A stretch of DNA of 5,131 bases, taken from the NCBI GenBank assembly GCA_913055965.1, contig CAJXKX010000192.1, positions 1 through 5,131 of the forward strand. Reading direction: 5' to 3'. Made by a program: the position numbers and the translations under genes. Positions 1 to 5,131 of the stretch are shown one piece after another. The stretch comes from an uncultured Roseovarius sp. (GTDB taxonomy: Bacteria > Pseudomonadota > Alphaproteobacteria > Rhodobacterales > Rhodobacteraceae). Numbering within the stretch: position 1 is the stretch's first letter; each line of letters starts with the position of its first letter. The notes below the pieces were generated by a model that saw only the letters and a list, made by a program, of their open reading frames with translations, made no database searches and was not told where the DNA came from.

Positions 1-864
1 GGGGCGGGCCCGGCCGGGATGGAGGCGGCGCGGGTGGCGGCCGAACGCGGCCACGAGGTGACGGTGCACGAGGCGGCCAGCGATGCGGGCGGGCAGATCA
101 GGCTGACGGCGCGGACGAAGCGGCGCGCCGAGATGATGCAGGTGATCGACTGGCGCATGGCGGAATGCGAGCGGCTGGGCGTGACCTTCCGGTTCAACAG
201 CTTCGCCGAAGCGGAGACGGCGCTGGCCGAGGCGCCGGACACGGTGATCGTCGCCACCGGCGGGCTGCCTCGGCAGGACATCCTCGACGCGGGCAACGAC
301 CTGACGGTGACGGCCTGGGATATCCTGACGGGCGATGCCAAGCCGGGGCGCGAGGTGCTGCTCTTCGACGACGCGGGCGACCATGCCGCACTACAGGCCG
401 CAGAGGTGATCGCCGCCTCGGGCGCGCAGGTCGAGGTGATGACGCCCGACCGCGCCTTCGCCCCCGAGGTGATGGGGATGAACCTGGTTCCGTACATGCG
501 CAGCCTGCAGGACAAGGCCGTGACGATGACCGTCGCGCGCCGCCTGCGCGGGGTCGCGCGGGCGGGCAACCGGCTCCGGGCCACTATCGGCACAGATTAC
601 TCGGATCACAGCTATGAGGGCGAATTCGATCAGGTGGTGGTCAATCACGGCACCCTGCCGCTCGACGATCTCTACCACGACCTGCGCCCGTTCTCGCGCA
701 ATGGCGGGGCGGTGGATCACGACGCGCTCATCGCCGGGCGGCCGCAGGCGCTCGACGTCAACCCCGACGGCGCGTTCCAGCTCTTTCGCATCGGCGACGC
801 CGTCAGTTCGCGGAACATCCATGCCGCGGTGCATGACGCGCTGCGGCTGGTCTGCGTGACCTGA
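1..864 (+). CDS. NADH:flavin oxidoreductase, TMADH/DgcA-like class, C-terminal part (5' end outside window)
   Basis: The reading frame is open from the first base to a TGA at 862-864, giving 287 visible residues. The first visible residues, GAGPAG, are the GxGxxG turn of a Rossmann fold, followed by a helix and strand ending in VTVHEA, the usual acidic residue that holds the FAD/NAD ribose. GGQIRLTA then follows, as in glutathione-reductase-type domains. A second nucleotide-binding half starts near residue 119 (VLLFDDAGDHAALQAAEV), with the GDH signature of the trimethylamine, dimethylglycine and histamine dehydrogenase relatives. FRIGDAVSSRNIHAAVHDALR near the end is the FAD-closing GD motif. 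Full-length relatives have about 650-700 residues, with an FMN-binding Old-Yellow-Enzyme barrel and a 4Fe-4S cluster in the missing N-terminal part. By family knowledge the enzyme oxidatively N-demethylates a small methylated amine such as dimethylglycine, N-methylproline or a betaine; the exact substrate cannot be read here. It is a cytoplasmic catabolic enzyme by inference. The internal ATG at 19 is not the start, because the motif begins upstream of it. Confidence 0.88.
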   Translation, partial: GAGPAGMEAARVAAERGHEVTVHEAASDAGGQIRLTARTKRRAEMMQVIDWRMAECERLGVTFRFNSFAEAETALAEAPDTVIVATGGLPRQDILDAGNDLTVTAWDILTGDAKPGREVLLFDDAGDHAALQAAEVIAASGAQVEVMTPDRAFAPEVMGMNLVPYMRSLQDKAVTMTVARRLRGVARAGNRLRATIGTDYSDHSYEGEFDQVVVNHGTLPLDDLYHDLRPFSRNGGAVDHDALIAGRPQALDVNPDGAFQLFRIGDAVSSRNIHAAVHDALRLVCVT

Positions 865-880
865 GCGGCGGGGCACGGCG

Positions 881-904
881 GCGGGCGGCGTAGCACCCGC
901 CCGC
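881..904. terminator. GC-rich hairpin between convergent genes, possible bidirectional terminator
   Basis: GCGGGCGG at 881-888 pairs perfectly with CCGCCCGC at 897-904 around an 8-base loop. It fills most of the 43-bp gap between two convergent stop codons (864 and 908), where a shared terminator is expected. Neither strand has a T-run after the stem, so this is not a classical intrinsic terminator. In DNA this GC-rich an 8-bp stem could arise by chance. Confidence 0.4.
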
Positions 905-907
905 GGA

Positions 908-2440
908 TCAGTCGTTCACGGCCTCTTCCTCGGGGCCCTGTTCGATCCATTGCGCGAGGATCGTGCGCAAGAGCGCCACGTCGCGCGTCTCGATCGCCTC
1001 GGAGAGCGAGCGCAGCGCCTTGATCAGTTCGATTTCCGACAGGTGCCCCTCCTGCGCGCGCAGGATGCGCGGATGCGGCGTGGTGAGCATGTCGGAGCCG
1101 ATCAGCAATTCCTCGTGCAGCTTTTCGCCGGGGCGCAGCCCCGTCACCTCGATCTCGATATCGCCGCCGGGGTTGTCTGCATCGCGCAGGGTGAGGCCCG
1201 ACGCCTCGATCATCCGCAGCGCGATGTCGCGCACGCGCACCGGCGCGCCCATGTCGAGCACGAAGACATCGCCACCCCGCGCGATGGTGCCCGCCAGCAG
1301 CACCAGCCGCACCGCCTCGGGGATGGTCATGAAATAGCGCGTCACATCCTCGTGGGTGAGGGTGATCGGCCCGCCACGGGCGATCTGCTCGGCAAAGGTG
1401 GGGATCACCGATCCCGAAGAGCCCAGCACGTTGCCGAAGCGCACCATGGAAAACCGGGTGCGCGTGGCGCGGGTGGCGAGGTCCTGCACGATCATCTCGG
1501 CGAAGCGCTTGGAGGCGCCCATCACCGAGGTCGGGCGCACCGCCTTGTCGGTTGACACCAGGATGAACCGCTCGACCCCCGCTTCGAGCGCGGCGAGCGC
1601 CACGGTGCGGGTGCCGATGACGTTGTTGCGCATCCCCTCGATGGCGTTGGCCTCGACCATGGGGACGTGCTTGTAGGCGGCGGCGTGCAGCACCACGTCG
1701 ATCTTCTTGGCCTGCATCAGGACCGAGACGAGCGCCGGTTCGCAGACCGAGCCGAGGATCGGCACGATCTCGACATCGGGGGCGAGGTCGCGCAGTTCGC
1801 GCTCGATCTGGAAGAGCGCGTGTTCGCCATGTTCCAGCAATATCAGCGTTCTGGGGGCACAGCTGGCGATCTGCCGGCACAGTTCCGAGCCGATCGAGCC
1901 GCCCGCGCCGGTCACCAGCACACGCCGTCCGGCATAGGCGTCGGTGACGCCGGGCAGTTCGTTTTCCAGCGCGTCGCGGCCCAGCAGGGTGCTGGGGTCG
2001 ATCGGGCGGCTCTCGTAGGGGGTGACGGCGCGGCCCGTCACCAGATCGGCGAAGGAAGGCAGCGCATGCACCTCGCACCCCGTCGCGGCCAGCCGCCGCG
2101 TGAGCCGCGCGCGCACCGACTCGGCGGTGCTGGGCATGGCGAGGATGACGCGCGCGATCTCGTGGCGGTCCACCAGCGCGGCGATCTCGTCGGGGCCGTG
2201 CACGCGCAGGCCCTCCACGCTCAGCCCGCGCAGCCGGGGCTCGTCATCGGCAAAGGCTACCGGGCGCAGCCGGTCGTCATGGCGCAGCGCCGCGGCGAGT
2301 TGCTGGCCGGTCTTGCCCGCGCCGTAGATCAGCACCGGCATGCGGCTGTCGGGCGGGTCGGTGCGGTCCCCGGTCCGCGCGCGACCGGGCAGAAGCCGGT
2401 CGCGGAGACGGCGCAGCGGGCTGAGCGGGCTTTGGGGCAT
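908..2440 (-). CDS. CapD/WbpM/FlaA1-family nucleotide-sugar 4,6-dehydratase lacking the membrane domain
   Basis: This protein has 510 residues from the chosen start. Residues 34-135 form a first Rossmann-like domain (VLIYGAGKTG at 37-45). The catalytic extended-SDR domain begins near 172 with the NAD(P) motif VTGAGGSIGSE (176-186). HAAAYKHVP (252-260) and STDKAVRPTSVMGASKR (296-312) are hallmarks of UDP-GlcNAc 4,6-dehydratases and related inverting dehydratases. Tyr of the usual YxxxK pair is replaced by Met (M307, K311), as in WbpM-type enzymes with an SMK triad. GLRPGEKLHEELL (434-446) is the conserved C-terminal family motif. The family converts UDP-GlcNAc-like substrates to 4-keto-6-deoxy sugars for O-antigen, capsule or protein glycans. 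Long members have about 600-670 residues with four or so membrane helices first; here only about 33 polar, Arg-rich residues precede the first Rossmann domain, so the protein should be soluble or peripheral. The start at 2440 has GGAG six bases upstream. An in-frame GTG at 2524 would add 28 residues but has no ribosome binding site. The substrate is unknown. Confidence 0.9.
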   Translation of the reverse strand: MPQSPLSPLRRLRDRLLPGRARTGDRTDPPDSRMPVLIYGAGKTGQQLAAALRHDDRLRPVAFADDEPRLRGLSVEGLRVHGPDEIAALVDRHEIARVILAMPSTAESVRARLTRRLAATGCEVHALPSFADLVTGRAVTPYESRPIDPSTLLGRDALENELPGVTDAYAGRRVLVTGAGGSIGSELCRQIASCAPRTLILLEHGEHALFQIERELRDLAPDVEIVPILGSVCEPALVSVLMQAKKIDVVLHAAAYKHVPMVEANAIEGMRNNVIGTRTVALAALEAGVERFILVSTDKAVRPTSVMGASKRFAEMIVQDLATRATRTRFSMVRFGNVLGSSGSVIPTFAEQIARGGPITLTHEDVTRYFMTIPEAVRLVLLAGTIARGGDVFVLDMGAPVRVRDIALRMIEASGLTLRDADNPGGDIEIEVTGLRPGEKLHEELLIGSDMLTTPHPRILRAQEGHLSEIELIKALRSLSEAIETRDVALLRTILAQWIEQGPEEEAVND

Positions 2441-2446
2441 CGCGGG

Positions 2447-2450
2447 CTCC
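2447..2450 (-). promoter_or_regulatory. Shine-Dalgarno GGAG for the CapD-like gene
   Basis: On the minus strand GGAG lies six bases before the ATG at 2440-2438, an ideal spacing. Nothing comparable precedes the upstream in-frame GTG at 2524 or the downstream ATG at 2341, so this site decides the start. Confidence 0.65.
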
Positions 2451-2484
2451 GGTCTGGCGCGGCGGCGGGTGCCGCGCTGTCGCC

Positions 2485-2514
2485 AACCTAGGCCGGGCGG
2501 CCCCGTCGCGGCAA
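2485..2514 (-). promoter_or_regulatory. Weak sigma70-like promoter candidate for the CapD-like gene
   Basis: On the minus strand TTGCCG (2514-2509) is followed after 18 bases by TAGGTT (2490-2485), 44 bases before the proposed start codon. Both boxes are imperfect matches to the sigma70 consensus. The position, between the hairpin at 2547-2571 and the gene, is sensible, but the match is weak and could be chance. Confidence 0.22.
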
Positions 2515-2546
2515 TGGTTTTCACCGCGCTGTGACGGGCCGTGTGC

Positions 2547-2571
2547 GCCCTGCCCGGTATCCGGGCAGGGC
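2547..2571. terminator. Perfect 11-bp hairpin with 3-base loop downstream of the DoxX-like gene
   Basis: GCCCTGCCCGG (2547-2557) is followed by loop TAT and its exact reverse complement CCGGGCAGGGC (2561-2571). It begins 22 bases past the stop codon of the DoxX-like gene, where a terminator is expected, and is the strongest perfect inverted repeat I found in the window. There is no T-run on either side, so it may be a U-less terminator, a 3'-end stabilising stem or a protein-binding palindrome. It separates the DoxX-like gene from the CapD-like gene. Confidence 0.5.
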
Positions 2572-2593
2572 AGGGGCGGGCCGGGCGGGGCCG

Positions 2594-3145
2594 TCAGCCG
2601 CGGATATCGGCGAGGTTGCCCTGCTCGTGCGCCGGGGCGGCCCCGGGGGCGGGGCGGTCGCGCCGGGCGGTGCCGGGGGCCGTGCCGGGTGCCACGCGGC
2701 GCGGCTTGACGCGGCGGGCGGCCGCGATGCGGCGCGCGCGGGACTGATGGCCAAGGACCGAGGCGCGGCGCATCTGCCGCGCGTCGAGCGTCAGATAGCT
2801 CAGGAGCACGCCGCAGCACAGCGTGAGATCGTACCAGAAGGCCGACAGGTCCTCGACCGGGGCAGCGACGAAATTGGCGGTAAAGCTGGAGGCGAGCACG
2901 AAGAGCGCGAGGCTGAGCGCGGCCAGTCGCAGCGCGGTGCCCAGCATGAACCAGATCGCGAGCGCGAGCAGGCCGGTCGCGCCCGCCACCTCGCTCAGCG
3001 CCGGGCCGAGCAGGGGGCGCAGCAGGATCGCCGGGTCGAACCCGTCTACGAGGTCGAGCGCGACGGCCATGAAGAACGTGCCGGTGACGATGCGCAGCAG
3101 GTTGATGCCGATCTGATCGACACCGGGGGCGGAATCTTGGTCCAT
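2594..3145 (-). CDS. DoxX-like four-helix membrane protein with basic C-terminal tail
   Basis: This protein has 183 residues. Four hydrophobic segments are visible: about 12-32 (GINLLRIVTGTFFMAVALDL), 50-69, 70-92 and 101-120. This matches the four-helix layout of DoxX/DoxD-like inner-membrane proteins, as does the LLRI-x-G-FF opening helix. The assignment rests on topology and general similarity, not on a diagnostic motif, so an unrelated four-helix protein is possible. From about residue 123 the chain is rich in Arg, Pro and Ala, with a short APGTAPGTA repeat at 152-160; this tail is probably cytoplasmic and disordered. A weak AAAGG lies 10 bases upstream of the ATG at 3145. The gene follows gyrA on the same strand but is separated from it by a strong terminator, so it probably has its own promoter. 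I cannot name a function; DoxX proteins are loosely linked to thiol or respiratory redox processes. Confidence 0.7.
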   Translation of the reverse strand: MDQDSAPGVDQIGINLLRIVTGTFFMAVALDLVDGFDPAILLRPLLGPALSEVAGATGLLALAIWFMLGTALRLAALSLALFVLASSFTANFVAAPVEDLSAFWYDLTLCCGVLLSYLTLDARQMRRASVLGHQSRARRIAAARRVKPRRVAPGTAPGTARRDRPAPGAAPAHEQGNLADIRG

Positions 3146-3220
3146 GACGGTCGGGCCTTTCGTGCCGAATGCGGGAAACCGGGCATCACTTGCAACCAGA
3201 GCGAAAGCTCGATGCCGACA

Positions 3221-3226
3221 ATTATC
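3221..3226 (-). promoter_or_regulatory. Possible -10 box (GATAAT) for the DoxX-like gene
   Basis: On the minus strand GATAAT matches five of six bases of TATAAT. It lies about 75 bases before the start codon at 3145 and downstream of the gyrA terminator. No good -35 box is found 16-19 bases upstream, so the promoter would be weak or activator-dependent. Confidence 0.28.
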
Positions 3227-3229
3227 CTC

Positions 3230-3247
3230 GAATCTGGCGTGAATCTG
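3230..3247. repeat. GAATCTG direct repeat, 11-bp spacing
   Basis: GAATCTG occurs at 3230-3236 and again at 3241-3247, one helical turn apart. It sits directly upstream of the possible -10 box for the minus-strand DoxX-like gene, a plausible place for an operator or activator site. With only seven bases and two copies, chance is not excluded. Confidence 0.35.
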
Positions 3248-3259
3248 ACCGTTTGAGGG

Positions 3260-3289
3260 AAAATGCGCGCCCGGCCTCAGCCGAGCGCG
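3260..3289 (-). terminator. Intrinsic terminator overlapping the gyrA stop codon
   Basis: On the minus strand CGCGCTCGGC (3289-3280) pairs with GCCGGGCGCG (3275-3266): ten pairs including one U-G wobble. The loop is TGAG (3279-3276) and contains the TGA stop of gyrA itself. The stem is followed by CATTTTCCC, giving a short U-run at 3263-3260. A GC-rich stem plus U-run right at the end of the gene is a textbook layout and indicates that most gyrA transcripts end here. Confidence 0.72.
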
Positions 3290-5131
3290 TCCTCTGCATC
3301 CGTGTCCTCGTCGGCCTGTTCGGCGATCCAGGCGACCGAGACCACCTCTTCGCCCGCGCCGGTATTGAACACCTTGACCCCGCCGGCGCTGCGCGAGCGG
3401 AACGAGATGCCCTCGACAGGCACGCGGATCGACTGCCCGCGCGAGGTGGCGAGCATGATCTGGTCCTCGGGCGTGACCGGGAAGGAGGCCACGAGCGGCC
3501 CGCCGCGCATCGCGCGGTCGATGGCGGCCACCCCCATGCCGCCGCGCCCGCGCACCGGATAGTCGTGGCTCGACGACAGCTTGCCCGAACCGTTGGCGGT
3601 GATCGTCAGGATCAGGTTCTCGGCGGCCTGCATCTCGTCGAAGCGCTCGGCGCTCAGGGTGGCATCGGCGTTGCCTTCGTCCTCGTTGCCTTCGTCCTCG
3701 GGGGCCCCGGCGGCGGCGCGGCGCATCTTGAGATAGGCGGCGCGTTCGTCGGGGCTGGCCTCGAAATGGCGGATCACCGACATCGACACGACGCGGTCGC
3801 CGTTCTGCAGCCGGATGCCGCGCACGCCGGTGGATTTGCGGCCCTTGAAGACGCGCACATCGGTGACCGGAAAGCGGATCGCGCGGCCGGAATTGGTGAC
3901 AAGCATCACGTCATCCTCTTCCGAGGCGATCCGCGCGTTCACGAGTTCCACGCCCTCGGGCAGGTCCATCGCGATCTTGCCGTTGCGCTTGACGTTGGTG
4001 AAATCCGACAGCGCGTTGCGCCGCACGTCGCCCGCCGAGGTGGCAAAGACGATCTGCAGCTTCTCCCACTCGTCCTCGGGCACGTCGACGGGCATGATCG
4101 CGGCGATCGAGACGCCATTTGGTATCGGCAGGATGTTCACGACCGCCTTGCCGCGCGCGTTGCGCCCGCCGGACGGCAGGCGCCAGGTCTTCATCTTGTA
4201 GACGATCCCGTCGGTGGTGAAGAACAGCAGCGGCGTGTGGGTGTTGGCGACGAACAGGGTCGTGACCACGTCCTCGTCCTTCATCGCCATCCCGGCCAGG
4301 CCCTTGCCGCCGCGCTTCTGCTCGCGGTACTCGGTCAGCGCGGTGCGCTTGATATAGCCGGACATGGTAACGGTGACGACCATGTCCTCGGGCTCGATCA
4401 GGTCCTCGTCCTCGAAATCGCCGACATAGTCGACGATCTCGGTACGGCGGGGCACGGCGAACTGCTCGCGGACCTCGCGCAACTCGTCCGAGATGATCGC
4501 CATGATCCGCTCGCGCGAGCGCAGGATATCAAGGTAGTCCTTGATCTTGCCGGCCAGATCTTCCAGCTCGTCGGTGACCTCCTTGACGCCGATCTGCGTG
4601 AGCCGCTGCAGCCGCAAATCGAGGATGGCGCGGGCCTGGGTCTCGGACAGGTTGTAGGTACCGTCCTCGTTCACCGTGTGGCCCGGATCGTCGATCAGCC
4701 GGATATAGTCTGCGATCTCGGCGGCGGGCCAGCGGCGGGTCATCAGCTTTTCGCGGGCCTCGGCCGCGTCGGCCGAGGCGCGGATCGTCGCCACCACCTC
4801 GTCGACATTCGACACCGCCACCGCAAGGCCACACAGAACATGCGACCGCTCGCGCGCCTTGTTCAAGAGGAAGGCCGTGCGGCGTGCGACAACTTCCTCG
4901 CGGAAGCCGATGAAATAACTTAGAAAATCACGCAGAGTCAGCTTTTCCGGCTTGCCGCCGTTCAGCGCCAGCATGTTGCAGGCGAAAGAGGTCTGCATCG
5001 GCGTGAAGCGGTAGAGCTGGTTCAGCACCACGTCGGGCGTCGCGTCGCGCTTCAGCTCGATGACGACACGCACGCCGAAGCGGTCGGATTCGTCCTGGAC
5101 GTTGGCGATGCCCTCGATCTTCTTCTCGCGG
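3277..5131 (-). CDS. gyrA: DNA gyrase subunit A, C-terminal part (5' end outside window)
   Basis: The frame is open from the right edge to TGA at 3279-3277, with 618 codons visible including the stop. REKKIEGIANVQDESDR at the start and VVIELKRDA match the gyrase/topoisomerase IV A-subunit core. These are followed by the coiled-coil tower (around ARAILDLRLQRLTQI and LREVREQF). The C-terminal beta-pinwheel begins near EDMVVTVTMSGYIKR. The GyrA box QKRGGKG (visible residues 271-277, bases 4300-4320) distinguishes gyrase, which wraps DNA and introduces negative supercoils, from ParC. A later blade has the degenerate GRGGMG. The catalytic tyrosine and quinolone-resistance region lie outside the window. 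Visible residues about 455-501 form a charged insert between blades that contains a duplicated EDEGN. The protein ends in a short acidic tail (EQADEDTDAEDALG), shorter than that of E. coli GyrA. There is no frameshift. The GTG at 5073 is internal, since the conserved sequence continues upstream. Confidence 0.97.
   Translation of the reverse strand, partial: REKKIEGIANVQDESDRFGVRVVIELKRDATPDVVLNQLYRFTPMQTSFACNMLALNGGKPEKLTLRDFLSYFIGFREEVVARRTAFLLNKARERSHVLCGLAVAVSNVDEVVATIRASADAAEAREKLMTRRWPAAEIADYIRLIDDPGHTVNEDGTYNLSETQARAILDLRLQRLTQIGVKEVTDELEDLAGKIKDYLDILRSRERIMAIISDELREVREQFAVPRRTEIVDYVGDFEDEDLIEPEDMVVTVTMSGYIKRTALTEYREQKRGGKGLAGMAMKDEDVVTTLFVANTHTPLLFFTTDGIVYKMKTWRLPSGGRNARGKAVVNILPIPNGVSIAAIMPVDVPEDEWEKLQIVFATSAGDVRRNALSDFTNVKRNGKIAMDLPEGVELVNARIASEEDDVMLVTNSGRAIRFPVTDVRVFKGRKSTGVRGIRLQNGDRVVSMSVIRHFEASPDERAAYLKMRRAAAGAPEDEGNEDEGNADATLSAERFDEMQAAENLILTITANGSGKLSSSHDYPVRGRGGMGVAAIDRAMRGGPLVASFPVTPEDQIMLATSRGQSIRVPVEGISFRSRSAGGVKVFNTGAGEEVVSVAWIAEQADEDTDAEDALG
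3670..3699 (-). repeat. 15-bp perfect tandem duplication inside gyrA, encoding EDEGN twice
   Basis: GTTGCCTTCGTCCTC at 3670-3684 is repeated exactly at 3685-3699. On the coding strand each copy reads in frame as EDEGN, within a charged linker of the GyrA C-terminal domain. The repeat keeps the frame, and perfect identity over 15 bases suggests a recent slippage duplication. Confidence 0.85.

Larger units (their letters stand above)
3146..3259 (-). other. Upstream region of the DoxX-like gene
   Basis: This 114-bp stretch has AT-rich patches unlike the flanking coding DNA. Because the gyrA terminator ends at about 3260, it is the natural place for the promoter of the DoxX-like gene. It holds a -10-like box, a direct repeat (both listed separately) and a small GAGC-GAAA-GCTC hairpin at 3199-3210. 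No convincing gene lies in it. Confidence 0.5.

Noticed and set aside
717..2078. 453-codon minus-strand frame overlapping the CapD-like gene in another frame
   Set aside because: The translation is Arg/Ala-rich without family motifs and overlaps two well-supported genes.
1667..2491. 274-codon plus-strand frame opposite the CapD-like gene
   Set aside because: It is an antisense shadow of a strong coding gene, rich in Gln/His/Arg/Gly and without recognisable motifs.
2441..2524. N-terminal extension of the CapD-like protein from a GTG at 2524
   Set aside because: There is no Shine-Dalgarno before the GTG, the extension is Arg/Pro-rich with no family similarity, and the ATG at 2440 has GGAG at ideal spacing.
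2594..3145. Idea that the small four-helix protein is the split-off membrane domain of the CapD-like dehydratase
   Set aside because: Its sequence pattern resembles DoxX-like proteins rather than the WbpM membrane region, and a 153-bp gap with a hairpin separates the two genes.
3211..3255. Tiny plus-strand frame MPTIILESGVNLTV
   Set aside because: Only 14 codons, no ribosome binding site before it, and it lies in the promoter region of a minus-strand gene; most likely chance.
3169..4923. 584-codon open frame on the plus strand opposite gyrA
   Set aside because: It is antisense to an unmistakable gyrA; the translation is His/Asp/Gly/Ala-rich low-complexity sequence typical of a GC-rich shadow frame.

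Overview
The window is very GC-rich, with codons strongly biased to G/C at the third position. Four genes are visible, and their protein sequences look alphaproteobacterial, most likely Rhodobacteraceae (Roseobacter-type). The reasons are the style of the GyrA C-terminal domain, with an insert between blades, and the methylamine/dimethylglycine-type flavoenzyme. This placement is inferred from protein character and composition; no marker RNA is present.

Layout from left to right. (1) Positions 1-864, plus strand: the C-terminal two-fifths of a large NADH:flavin oxidoreductase of the trimethylamine dehydrogenase / DgcA-like class, cut by the left edge. (2) Positions 865-907: a short convergent gap holding a GC-only hairpin. 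(3) Positions 908-2440, minus strand: a CapD/WbpM/FlaA1-type nucleotide-sugar 4,6-dehydratase that lacks the usual membrane-spanning N-terminus. (4) Positions 2441-2593: a gap with a perfect 11-bp hairpin and a weak promoter candidate. (5) Positions 2594-3145, minus strand: a small four-helix DoxX-like membrane protein with a basic Arg/Pro/Ala-rich tail. (6) Positions 3146-3276: a gap with relatively AT-rich stretches, holding a possible -10 element and an 11-bp-spaced direct repeat. (7) Positions 3277-5131, minus strand: the C-terminal two-thirds or so of DNA gyrase subunit A, cut by the right edge. A strong intrinsic terminator has the gyrA stop codon in its loop.

The three minus-strand genes run in the order gyrA, DoxX-like, CapD-like, but each gap carries a hairpin. 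They therefore look like adjacent, separately terminated units rather than one tight operon, and they share no obvious pathway: DNA topology, a membrane protein of unknown role, and surface-polysaccharide sugar synthesis. The flavoenzyme converges on them and is probably unrelated. I see no tRNA, rRNA, CRISPR array, insertion sequence or phage gene. I do not see an undescribed multi-gene system; the points worth a second look are local features of otherwise recognisable genes.
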